Shown here: one piece after another, positions 1 to 5,659 of the stretch
Layout of the letters: every line of letters begins with the position of its first letter
How positions within the stretch are numbered: position 1 is the stretch's first letter
Source of the DNA: an uncultured Pseudomonadota bacterium
GTDB taxonomy: Bacteria > Lernaellota > Lernaellaia > Lernaellales > Lernaellaceae
Assembly: GCA_937967875.1 (NCBI GenBank)
Contig: CALBTQ010000702.1
Coordinates: 1-6,522, forward strand
DNA: 6,522 nucleotides
Direction: 5' to 3'
Program-made: the position numbers and the translations under genes
Notes under the pieces: model-generated
Told to the model about the DNA's origin: nothing
Databases searched by the model: none
The model's input: only the letters and a program-made list of their open reading frames with translations

Positions 1-46
1 AGATCGTATTCGGTGACTGGAGTTCAGACGTGTGCTCTTCCGATCT
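1..46. other. Illumina adapter left on the contig end (artefact)
   Basis: These bases are the TruSeq index-read adapter (GTGACTGGAGTTCAGACG and onward, ending in CTCTTCCGATCT) preceded by an 8-base index read as CGTATTCG on this strand and the constant AGAT. The block is the exact reverse complement of 6477-6522. It is not genomic. It creates false starts and stops: the reverse-strand stop TAG at 45-47 straddles the junction, and a plus-strand frame beginning MCSSDL at 30 comes from the adapter. Confidence 0.98.
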
Positions 47-476
47 AATCGTAATCGTTGCAATCGTCCGACGCCGGACACTCGCCGCCGGTGACCGTGG
101 CGTCGCAACCGCGAATCAGGCTGCGCAGTTCGGAGATCGTCGGCAGCCGCCAATCGCTGCGGTCGTCCCAGGTCAGCGTTTCGCAATATTCCTCCGCAAC
201 ATACCAGGTGTCGCAGCAATTGTCGCCGTTTTGCCATTCCAGACCGGTGGTCGGATCGATCCAGGTGTCGCCGGCGCCGGTGGCGTCGTCGGGATCGGCC
301 GTGTCGTCGTCGCCATCGTCGTCATCGCCGTCATCGTCATCGTCGTCGGACTCGTCATCGTCGTCGTCCGCTTCGTTGTCGTCGTTATCGTCATCGTCAT
401 CGTCGCCGCAGGAGAGCGACAGACTCACTCCGAGCACCAGCATCATCAACAACATCAGCAAGAAAAATCTGTTCAT
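47..476 (-). CDS. Asp-rich lipoprotein with DUF1566/Lcl-type domain, 3'-truncated
   Basis: This is a predicted secreted, probably lipid-anchored envelope protein of unknown function; 143 residues are visible. Residues 1-22 form a hydrophobic signal sequence (MNRFF, then Leu/Met/Val-rich) ending in LSLS before Cys23. The lipobox is imperfect because Leu sits at -2 and -4 rather than -3. Residues 24-64 are an almost pure aspartate spacer broken by Gly, Asn, Glu and Ser. Residues 71-143 resemble the DUF1566 (Lcl C-terminal) family: TGLEW at 77-81, a paired Cys87-Cys88, AEEYC at 94-98 and the hallmark WRLPTISELRSL at 109-120. Cysteines at 124, 133 and 139 suggest disulfides in an exported domain. 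The ATG at 476 follows GAGG with five intervening bases. The apparent TAG stop at 45-47 is made by the adapter, so the real C-terminus is missing. Domain call good; function unknown. Confidence 0.8.
285..407 (-). repeat. GAC/GAT low-complexity tract encoding the poly-Asp spacer
   Basis: About 120 bases made almost entirely of Asp codons on the minus strand (GTC/ATC triplets on the plus strand), corresponding to residues 24-64 of the lipoprotein. GAC and GAT are mixed, so this is a triplet-biased simple sequence and not a perfect microsatellite. It is the kind of tract that may change length by slippage and can be mis-assembled from short reads. The runs of six, five, six, four and three Asp are separated by Asn, Glu-Ser or Gly. 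Confidence 0.85.
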
Positions 477-571
477 CGTTTCCTCTTTCCGCTTGTTCGA
501 CCGGCTAACGTTCTGGTTGTTAACCTTTCATCTTCGTCCGGTCAATAGCGATGAATCGCCGTCCTTCACGC

Positions 572-2308
572 TTAGACCGTCACCGCCTTGCGATTGCGGA
601 TGAACTTCACGGCCAGCGCCAGTACGCTCAGCGCCATGAGCAGCAACACCAGGTCGGCCGCGGCCAGCACCCAGTTGCCTTTCGGGACATAATCGGTGAC
701 CAGCACATAGGCCAACGCGCTGAGGGTTACGGCCATCATGAACACCGCCGGAATGGTGGCGAACAGCGAGTTGCGTTTGCGCAACGCCAGCCACGCAGCC
801 ACGGCGGTCAGCGTCAGCGCGGCCAGCAATTGGTTTGCCGAACCGAAGATCTTCCACAGGTCCATGATCGTGTTCGTGTGGGCCAGGGCGAACATCAGCA
901 CCACGCACAGCACGGCGTTGAACAGGTAGCTCTTCATCACCTGCGGCGTTTTCTTGAAGATCAGCGACCACAGTTCTTCGAGCAGATAGCGGTTGAGGCG
1001 CACCGCCGTGTCCAGCGTGGTCACCACGAAACCCTCGACCATCAAAATGCCGAACACCGCGCCCAGTACGTGGTTGACGCCCAGACCGCGATTGAGCAGC
1101 CCACCCATGCCCAGCGCGAAGGCCAGGATCGGATTGCTGCCCTTGCCCGTGGCGGGAAACACCACGTCGACGTAATGCTGGAAGTTGATGCCCGCGCCGA
1201 TGGCGATCGCCACCAGCAGCGCCAGCAGACCTTCGAGCAACATGCCGCCGTAGGCGATGCGGCGCACGTCCGATTCGCGCGAGACCTGCTTGCAGCTCGT
1301 GCCGCCCGCGACCAGCGAGTGAAAACCGCTGATCGCCCCGCAGGCCACCGTGATGAACAGCAGCGGGAAGATCGGCCCGATCTTCGCCGAGCCCTGCGCG
1401 ACGTTCAGCGCCGGCGCGCCGAGCGTGACGCCCTTGAGGCCCGCGGCGAGCGAGCCCAACACCAACAGCAAAATGCCGATGTAGAGCAAAAACGAGTTGG
1501 TGAAATCGCGCGGCTGCAATACCAGCCAGACCGGAATGCCCGCGGCGAACACCGTGTAAATCGACAGCAGGATCATCCAGGTGTTCATGCCCATGCGCAC
1601 CGGATAGTGCATGCCGATCACCAGCGAAATCGCCGCCACGGCAAGGCTCAGCGCGGCCATGGCGTAAGCGTTCGCCTTGCGCTTGTACAGCAAAAAGCCC
1701 AGCAACGGCGAGAACAGCGTGATGATGATCACCGAGGTCGAGGCGATGCCGCCGATGACGTACTTCTGCACGCCGCCGTCCTCGACCATCCGGATCGGCA
1801 GCGTCGAGCCGCTCAGGTCCAGCGCGTCGACCGGCACCAGACTGGTCAGGCTGGCCGCCGACAGCTTGAGGAACACCGCCGTGAGCATCAGCAGCATCAT
1901 GATCGTGAAGCCCAGGAAAATCAGCGAGCCGGTGCGGCCCAGCGTCGTCCCGGCCACCTCGGCCATGCTGCGGCCCTTCTCGCGCACGGCGGTGAACAAC
2001 GCGGTCATGTCGTGCACCGCGCCCAGAAAGACCGCGCCCAGCAGGATCCACAACCAGACCGGTAAATAACCGTACAACAGCGCCAGCGTCGGGCCGATGA
2101 TCGGTCCGCCGCCCGCGATCGAGGCGAAGTGGTGACCGAACAACACGAACGAGCGCGTCGGCACGAAATCGCGATCGTCGCAACACGTCACCGCCGGCGT
2201 GGCGTTCGCGTCATCGACATTGAACAACTTGTCGATGCGTCGGGCGTAAATCAGATAACCGAGAACGAAAACCGGAATGGTAATCAGCAACGGAACGGCG
2301 ACATTCAT
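572..2308 (-). CDS. cstA: CstA-family carbon starvation / pyruvate-type transporter
   Basis: Multi-pass inner-membrane transporter of the CstA family, 578 residues. In E. coli, CstA and BtsT take up pyruvate with protons, and CstA has also been linked to peptide use; the substrate here is not known. Family signatures are intact: GHHFASIAGGGPIIGP at 58-73, GAISGFHSLVAGGTSCKQV at 324-342 and FGSANQLLAALTL at 488-500. Many hydrophobic helices follow one another from residue 5 to about 568, and the tail is basic (RNRK). It is shorter than E. coli CstA (about 700 residues), as in many anaerobes. I chose the ATG at 2308 because GGGAGG at 2315-2320 lies six bases upstream; the in-frame TTG at 2311 would leave only three. 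It has its own promoter and is insulated from hcp by a terminator. No small YbdD/DUF466-like partner gene is visible downstream. Confidence 0.93.
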   Translation of the reverse strand: MNVAVPLLITIPVFVLGYLIYARRIDKLFNVDDANATPAVTCCDDRDFVPTRSFVLFGHHFASIAGGGPIIGPTLALLYGYLPVWLWILLGAVFLGAVHDMTALFTAVREKGRSMAEVAGTTLGRTGSLIFLGFTIMMLLMLTAVFLKLSAASLTSLVPVDALDLSGSTLPIRMVEDGGVQKYVIGGIASTSVIIITLFSPLLGFLLYKRKANAYAMAALSLAVAAISLVIGMHYPVRMGMNTWMILLSIYTVFAAGIPVWLVLQPRDFTNSFLLYIGILLLVLGSLAAGLKGVTLGAPALNVAQGSAKIGPIFPLLFITVACGAISGFHSLVAGGTSCKQVSRESDVRRIAYGGMLLEGLLALLVAIAIGAGINFQHYVDVVFPATGKGSNPILAFALGMGGLLNRGLGVNHVLGAVFGILMVEGFVVTTLDTAVRLNRYLLEELWSLIFKKTPQVMKSYLFNAVLCVVLMFALAHTNTIMDLWKIFGSANQLLAALTLTAVAAWLALRKRNSLFATIPAVFMMAVTLSALAYVLVTDYVPKGNWVLAAADLVLLLMALSVLALAVKFIRNRKAVTV

Positions 2309-2314
2309 CAACCG

Positions 2315-2320
2315 CCTCCC
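2315..2320 (-). promoter_or_regulatory. Ribosome binding site of cstA
   Basis: GGGAGG on the minus strand, six bases before ATG at 2308 and only three before the upstream in-frame TTG at 2311. This spacing decides the start in favour of the ATG. Confidence 0.8.
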
Positions 2321-2352
2321 TGAAAAAGTGTTGGGAATATCTCAATCCGCGC

Positions 2353-2381
2353 ATTGTAGGCCTTTCCGTCGCAAATGACAA
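2353..2381 (-). promoter_or_regulatory. Sigma70-type promoter of cstA
   Basis: On the minus strand, TTGTCA (2376-2381) and TACAAT (2353-2358) are separated by exactly 17 bases. Each matches its consensus hexamer at five of six positions. An A/T-rich stretch (GGATAAAAA) lies just upstream of the -35 box. The predicted transcript would start near 2346, giving a leader of a bit under 40 bases that contains the GGGAGG ribosome site. I saw no clear CRP-type operator next to it. Confidence 0.7.
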
Positions 2382-2406
2382 TTTTTATCCAGTCGGATCA
2401 AATAAC

Positions 2407-2439
2407 AAAAAGGCCGCCCCCGGCGGGACGGCCCTTTTT
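2407..2439 (-). terminator. Intrinsic terminator of hcp (symmetrical, possibly bidirectional)
   Basis: A GC-rich hairpin starts about 20 bases past the hcp stop. GGCCG (2412-2416) pairs with CGGCC (2429-2433) and CCC (2417-2419) with GGG (2425-2427); A2428 is bulged and the loop is 2420-2424. On the minus strand it is followed by five T (2407-2411). On the plus strand it is also followed by five T (2435-2439), so it could work both ways, though no plus-strand gene needs it. It separates hcp from cstA. Confidence 0.88.
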
Positions 2440-2455
2440 CAGAAATTGTTTTTCT

Positions 2456-4096
2456 TTACGCCAGGCAAGCGGCGAGATCGTCTTCCACCGTGGAGATCGG
2501 CGCGATGTTGAAGTTGTCGACCAGCACCTGCAGCACCGCCGGGGTGACGAACGCGGGCAGCGACGGCCCCAGGCGCATGTTCTTGATGCCCAGGTGCAGC
2601 AGCGTCAGCAAAATGGCCACCGCCTTCTGCTCGAACCACGACAAGATGAACGACAGCGGCAACGAATTGACGTCGGTTTCAAACGCCTCGGCCAGCGCCA
2701 CGGCGATCTGAATCGCCGAATAGGCGTCGTTGCACTGCCCGATGTCCAACAACCGCGGAATGCCGCCGATGTCGCCGAAGTCGAGCTTGTTGAAGCGGTA
2801 CTTGCCGCAGGCCAGCGTCAGAATCACGCAATCGTCCGGCACGGCCTGTGCGAAATCGGTGTAGTAGTTGCGGCCCGGCTTCGCGCCGTCGCAACCGCCG
2901 ATCAGGAAGAAATGCTTGATCGCGCCGCTCTTGACCGCGTCGATCACCTTGTCGGCCACGCCCAGCACTGCGTTGCGGCCGAAGCCGATGGTGATGAACT
3001 GTTCCGGCGCGTCCTCGGCAAAGCCCGGCGCGGCCAGTGCGGCCTCGATCACCGGCGCGTAATCGAAATCTTTCACGTGCGTCACGCCCGGCCAGCCGAC
3101 GACGTCGGTGGTGAACACGCGGTCGAGGTAGTCGTCCTTGGGTTTCTGAATGCAGTTGGTGTTGAATAAAAACGCGCCCGGGAAATCGGAAAACTCCGCG
3201 CGCTGATTCTGCCAGGCGCTGCCGAAATTGCCGACCAGATGCGGGTACTTTTTCAATCCCGGATACGCCAGGGCCGGCAGCATTTCGCTGTGCGTGTACA
3301 CGTTGACGCCCTTGCCCGCGGTCTGCTTGAGCAGCTCTTCCAGCGATTTCAGATCGTGGCCGGTAATCAAAATGCACTTGCCCTTGACCGGCGACACGCG
3401 CACTCGCGTCGCTTCCGGATGCCCGTAGGCGTCAGTGTTGGCCTTGTCCAGCAGGCCCATCACCTTGAGGTTGAGCTCGCCGACTTTAAGCGCCATCGCG
3501 GTCGCCTCTTCCGCCGAGTGCGACTCGGTCAAGAAAGTCAGCACCTCGTAAAAGCCCATGGCGACCTCCGGATCGTACACGCCCAGAATGATCGCGTGAT
3601 CCAGGTACGCCGCCGCGCCCTTGAGCCCGTACAGAATCAGTTCGTACAAACCGGCCAGATCGTCACCGAGTCTTTCCTTCTCCGCCTCGATCGAAACGTC
3701 CGCCGCCTGGGCGACCAACTCCGAGATCGTCGCCGCCGGTTCGAACACCGCCGGTCCGGCCAGCGGTTCCAACGCCAGATCGCGTTCGGCGCAGGCGGTC
3801 GCGTACATCGCCTTGGCCTGATCGCGCCGCGCAACCGCTTCCTTGATCAACGCGGCGATACGCTGCGGATCGAAGTTGACATTGGTCACCGTGGCGAAGA
3901 GCGCCTCGAGGGTGAAGCGGTCCAGGTCCGCGTCGCGCAGGCCCAGCGAGGCCGCATGGTGCGCATACTGGGCGATGCCCTTGGTCATTTCCACCAGCAC
4001 GTCCTGCAGCGCGGCGGTCACCGGATCTTTGCCGCACACGCCCATCGTCGTACAACCGTTTCCCTTGCTCGTCTGTTCGCATTGATAACAAAACAT
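2456..4096 (-). CDS. hcp: Hydroxylamine reductase / hybrid-cluster protein (Hcp), class I
   Basis: Cytosolic iron-sulfur enzyme of 546 residues. The family reduces hydroxylamine to ammonia in vitro; E. coli Hcp is regarded as a high-affinity NO reductase in nitrosative-stress defence. The N-terminal motif is Cys3-x2-Cys6-x8-Cys15-x5-Cys21, the [4Fe-4S]-binding spacing of anaerobe-type (class I) proteins and not the enterobacterial [2Fe-2S] spacing. All expected hybrid-cluster ligands are present: His247 (GHDL), Glu271 (HSEML), Cys315 (NTNC), Cys402 (GGCDG), Cys430 (LACGKYRFNK), Cys455 (GQCND), Glu489 and Lys491 (WFEQK). I chose ATG at 4096, giving MFCYQCEQT as in characterised Hcp proteins and five bases after AAGGAGG; the in-frame TTG at 4114 lies upstream of that ribosome site. 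The Rrf2 gene lies 99 bases upstream in the same direction, with a putative operator at 4128-4139. No Hcr-type reductase gene is nearby, so the electron donor is unknown. Confidence 0.97.
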   Translation of the reverse strand: MFCYQCEQTSKGNGCTTMGVCGKDPVTAALQDVLVEMTKGIAQYAHHAASLGLRDADLDRFTLEALFATVTNVNFDPQRIAALIKEAVARRDQAKAMYATACAERDLALEPLAGPAVFEPAATISELVAQAADVSIEAEKERLGDDLAGLYELILYGLKGAAAYLDHAIILGVYDPEVAMGFYEVLTFLTESHSAEEATAMALKVGELNLKVMGLLDKANTDAYGHPEATRVRVSPVKGKCILITGHDLKSLEELLKQTAGKGVNVYTHSEMLPALAYPGLKKYPHLVGNFGSAWQNQRAEFSDFPGAFLFNTNCIQKPKDDYLDRVFTTDVVGWPGVTHVKDFDYAPVIEAALAAPGFAEDAPEQFITIGFGRNAVLGVADKVIDAVKSGAIKHFFLIGGCDGAKPGRNYYTDFAQAVPDDCVILTLACGKYRFNKLDFGDIGGIPRLLDIGQCNDAYSAIQIAVALAEAFETDVNSLPLSFILSWFEQKAVAILLTLLHLGIKNMRLGPSLPAFVTPAVLQVLVDNFNIAPISTVEDDLAACLA

Positions 4097-4101
4097 GGTT
4101 T

Positions 4102-4108
4102 CCTCCTT
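4102..4108 (-). promoter_or_regulatory. Strong ribosome binding site of hcp
   Basis: A full AAGGAGG Shine-Dalgarno sequence on the minus strand, five bases before ATG at 4096. It fixes the start at the MFCYQC methionine and predicts high translation. The alternative TTG start at 4114 would lie upstream of it. Confidence 0.9.
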
Positions 4109-4127
4109 TTTCAAGCAATCATTTTCC

Positions 4128-4139
4128 GTATTCGGATTC
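4128..4139 (-). promoter_or_regulatory. Putative Rrf2-regulator operator upstream of hcp
   Basis: GAATCCGAATAC on the minus strand, 31 bases upstream of the hcp ATG. It matches 11 of 12 positions of a site in front of the Rrf2 gene (plus strand, 4664-4675), and its core AATCCGAAT recurs upstream of the Rossmann/chemoreceptor-like gene. The core is a near-palindrome of the form AWTCNGAWT. A further GAATA lies just upstream at 4142-4146, and TCCG-AATA-CGGA makes a small dyad across the site. No convincing -35/-10 pair was found here. Its role is inferred from recurrence and position only. Confidence 0.45.
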
Positions 4140-4195
4140 TTTATTCCGTTTTATTGCCGAAAAGCCGCAGCTCGTTTGTCCCATATTCTGCATGT

Positions 4196-4657
4196 TTACG
4201 AGGTGCGCTTCGTTTTCAGCTTCTGCGCCGGCTTGAGCGTGAGATCGATCAGCTTGATTTTCCCCAGTTCCTTGCCCACCATCTCGGCAATGCGATCCTG
4301 CAATCCTTTTAAACGGCAGGGCGCCGTCGTGCACAACGGCTTGCCCAGCAGGCACCCATGCACCGGCAGCGGTCCGTCGACCGCCACCAGGATATCCAGC
4401 AACGTAAGTTTGTCCGGCCTCTTCGCGAAAAAGAAACCGCCCTTCGCGCCGCGCGTCGATTCGATCAGCCCGTCGCGCGCCAGTTTTTGCAGCACCTTAC
4501 TCAGGTGCGATTCGCTCACGTGCAGATCCTCGGCGATCTGTTGCGCGCTGACCGGCTCGGCCGCGCCGAGCGTGGCCATGTAAGCCAGCGCGTGAATGCC
4601 CAGGTTGGCGGCCTCGGATATGTTCAGAATCGATTTGATCGCCGGACTCCATTTCAT
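4196..4657 (-). CDS. Rrf2-family transcriptional regulator, probable Fe-S sensor
   Basis: A DNA-binding regulator of 153 residues, the usual Rrf2 size. A winged helix-turn-helix spans about residues 12-85: the turn and recognition helix lie at 36-65 (AQQIAEDLHVSESHLSKVL) and the wing around RGAKGGFFFAKRPD at 69-82. Cys102-x6-Cys109-x4-Cys114, with His100 nearby, sits where IscR, NsrR and RsrR bind an Fe-S cluster. The outer cysteines are 12 residues apart, as in IscR, but the middle one is shifted by one residue. The C-terminus is lysine-rich. Placement directly before hcp suggests an NsrR-like nitrosative or redox response, but the sequence alone does not separate NsrR from other Rrf2 groups. 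The start is uncertain: ATG at 4657 has no ribosome site and lies about five bases from the predicted transcription start. A start near codon 11 (CTG, 4625-4627) would match the common 'LNISEAA' beginning of relatives. Confidence 0.9.
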   Translation of the reverse strand: MKWSPAIKSILNISEAANLGIHALAYMATLGAAEPVSAQQIAEDLHVSESHLSKVLQKLARDGLIESTRGAKGGFFFAKRPDKLTLLDILVAVDGPLPVHGCLLGKPLCTTAPCRLKGLQDRIAEMVGKELGKIKLIDLTLKPAQKLKTKRTS

Positions 4658-4663
4658 ATTACG

Positions 4664-4675
4664 GAATCTGAATAC
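4664..4675 (+). promoter_or_regulatory. Putative operator over the -10 box of the Rrf2 gene
   Basis: GAATCTGAATAC on the plus strand differs at one base from the site before hcp (minus strand, 4128-4139). It covers the predicted -10 hexamer (4669-4674) of the Rrf2 gene, where a repressor would block RNA polymerase, so autoregulation is likely if the site is real. The core is nearly palindromic, so its strand is arbitrary. Confidence 0.45.
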
Positions 4676-4697
4676 CTAATTATCCGGCCGCTGTCAA
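4669..4697 (-). promoter_or_regulatory. Promoter of the Rrf2 gene
   Basis: On the minus strand a perfect -35 box TTGACA (4692-4697) is followed after exactly 17 bases by TATTCA (4669-4674), a weak -10 (three of six). A run of ten A (minus strand, 4701-4710) begins three bases upstream of the -35 box, where the proximal UP-element subsite would be. Transcription would begin near 4662, only about five bases before ATG 4657, giving an almost leaderless mRNA. Confidence 0.6.
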
Positions 4698-4731
4698 TCC
4701 TTTTTTTTTTGCCGGTCGCTCACTTTTCGCC

Positions 4732-5367
4732 TCAGGCGGCCTCGTGGCGCAGTTTGCCTTCCGCGACCTTCAACAGATCGAGCACTTCGTTGCTTTCGTC
4801 CGACGTTCCGTGAATGTCGGAAACCAGCGTCTCGATATTGGCGATCAACTCTTTCATTTGACTGACCACCGCGCCGAAGCCCGCTCCGCTGCTGCCGATT
4901 TTCGCGGCGACGATCTGCGCATTGAGCGCCAGAATCTTGAAATCGTCGAGCACTTCCTGCGTCTGGTCGGCCGTTTTGTCGATATCCCCGATGGCCGATT
5001 GCATGCGCGCCATCAAATCGCCGAATACGTCTTGGAAATCCGTCTGCCGCTTCACCATGTTGACCAGAATGCGCGCGCCCGAAGCGGTGATGATTTCCTG
5101 GTCCTGCCGCATTTCATCGATCGCCCGCTGGCGGACGACCGCGTTTCCCGTCAGTTCCACAATGACGTTCACGTCGGGTCGGTTGATCATCTTGCTCATG
5201 TCGCTGTCGGTCTGAATCCCCAATTCTTTCGCTCGCTTGATCCCCTCGGCGTTCGGATTGGGATCCACCACGCCCAATACGCGACTTTGCTCATCCCCAA
5301 GAAACAGATCGAGTAAAACTTTCGCCGCATGTCCGCCGCCGATAAACACCAACCCAATCGTCATCAT
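4732..5367 (-). CDS. Rossmann-fold NAD-binding-like protein fused to a chemoreceptor-like helical tail
   Basis: I cannot assign a named family. The protein has 211 residues, no signal peptide and no membrane segment, so it is probably cytosolic. Residues 3-105 look like a Rossmann nucleotide-binding domain of the homoserine or aspartate dehydrogenase type: strand GLVFIGGGHAA (5-15) with the glycine turn, second strand VLGVVDPN ending at Asp35 (an acidic residue typical of NAD preference), and VNVIVELTG at 66-74. No dehydrogenase catalytic domain follows. Residues 110-205 are predicted helical; 143-175 match the hairpin tip of methyl-accepting chemotaxis proteins (LALNA at 146-150, AA at 154-155, G-x-GF-x-x-VV at 161-168, MKEL at 171-174). 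The usual Glu and Arg of IEAAR are Val152 and Lys156, and the domain is about half the normal length without HAMP. GAGG with seven bases to ATG 5367 supports the start; a second ATG follows at once. It may sense NAD(H) or redox state and signal through the helical tail, but this is inference. Confidence 0.75.
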   Translation of the reverse strand: MMTIGLVFIGGGHAAKVLLDLFLGDEQSRVLGVVDPNPNAEGIKRAKELGIQTDSDMSKMINRPDVNVIVELTGNAVVRQRAIDEMRQDQEIITASGARILVNMVKRQTDFQDVFGDLMARMQSAIGDIDKTADQTQEVLDDFKILALNAQIVAAKIGSSGAGFGAVVSQMKELIANIETLVSDIHGTSDESNEVLDLLKVAEGKLRHEAA

Positions 5368-5466
5368 GGCTTTCCCTCGTATAAAAATTTAGGTTCATGC
5401 GCAGACCCTTCTTCTTCAAAGCTTCGGTCAAAACTTTATTTTATATTAGTTAAAATTTTATTATTC

Positions 5467-5475
5467 ATTCGGATT
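5467..5475 (-). promoter_or_regulatory. Third copy of the AATCCGAAT motif
   Basis: AATCCGAAT on the minus strand, about 100 bases upstream of the Rossmann/chemoreceptor-like gene, is identical to the nine-base core of the site before hcp and differs by one base from that before the Rrf2 gene. Flanking bases are less conserved (AA before it and GA after it). Possible Rrf2 operator; weaker than the other two because it is short and lies in AT-rich DNA. Confidence 0.3.
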
Positions 5476-5514
5476 TTTCTTTTATATACAATTAGATGGA
5501 ATTGTTACTTTTTT

Positions 5515-5527
5515 CACTATTATAGTG
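5515..5527. promoter_or_regulatory. 13-base perfect palindrome in the AT-rich gap
   Basis: CACTAT-T-ATAGTG is a perfect dyad with six-base arms around one central base. On the minus strand it contains a perfect TATAAT hexamer, although no -35 box is visible 16-18 bases upstream. A one-base loop is too short for a stable hairpin and neither side has a suitable T run, so it is better read as a protein-binding dyad than as a terminator. Its role is unknown. Confidence 0.4.
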
Positions 5528-5659
5528 TAGTAATCATAGTATTTTGGTATGAGTTCGCATGTGTTCCGCTCGCCGTTCGCTGCCGTCAATCCCGATTTGG
5601 CGTTCATTTGAAGCCAAGTACTCGATCTCATCGGAAGATATCGTGAATAGGCCGGGCCT

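Larger units (their letters stand above)
5368..5659. other. AT-rich intergenic region of 292 bases
   Basis: This is the longest gap in the window and is strikingly AT-rich beside its neighbours (about 22% GC by my count in 5461-5520). It lies upstream of the Rossmann/chemoreceptor-like gene and downstream of the membrane-protein gene. It contains the recurring core AATCCGAAT (5467-5475), a 13-base palindrome (5515-5527) and several -10-like A/T hexamers, but no -35/-10 pair I would call with confidence. I see no open frame with a ribosome site, no tRNA and no clear intrinsic terminator for the upstream gene. It most likely carries the promoter and regulatory sites of the 5367 gene. Confidence 0.6.

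Noticed and set aside
503..525. Hairpin GGCTAAC...GTTAACC between cstA and the lipoprotein gene as a terminator
   Set aside because: There is a seven-pair stem with one G-U pair and a nine-base loop, but no T run follows on the minus strand where termination would be needed. The plus-strand tail (TTTCATCTTC) is weak and there is no plus-strand gene.
30..548. Plus-strand frame beginning MCSSDL with Val/Ile-rich repeats
   Set aside because: It starts inside the adapter, and the Val/Ile runs are the reverse reading of the poly-Asp tract.
551..2065. Long plus-strand open frame (504 codons) opposite cstA
   Set aside because: Its translation is rich in His, Gln, Arg and Asp with no recognisable domain, as expected for the antisense of a GC-rich membrane-protein gene. 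The minus-strand CstA signatures and ribosome site are clear.
4128..4135. Match between the adapter index CGAATACG and the motif CCGAATACGG upstream of hcp
   Set aside because: The eight-base identity is a coincidence. The hcp upstream site lies deep inside the contig within normal sequence and has no flanking adapter.
3239..4312. Long plus-strand open frame (357 codons) spanning hcp and part of the Rrf2 gene
   Set aside because: It overlaps two well-supported minus-strand genes, has no ribosome site I could find, and its translation is Arg/Gln/His-rich low-complexity sequence.
4728..4738. CGCC-TCA-GGCG hairpin over the stop of the fusion gene as a terminator
   Set aside because: The stem has only four pairs and is followed on the minus strand by A, not T. 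The nearby T10/A10 tract runs as A on the transcribed direction.
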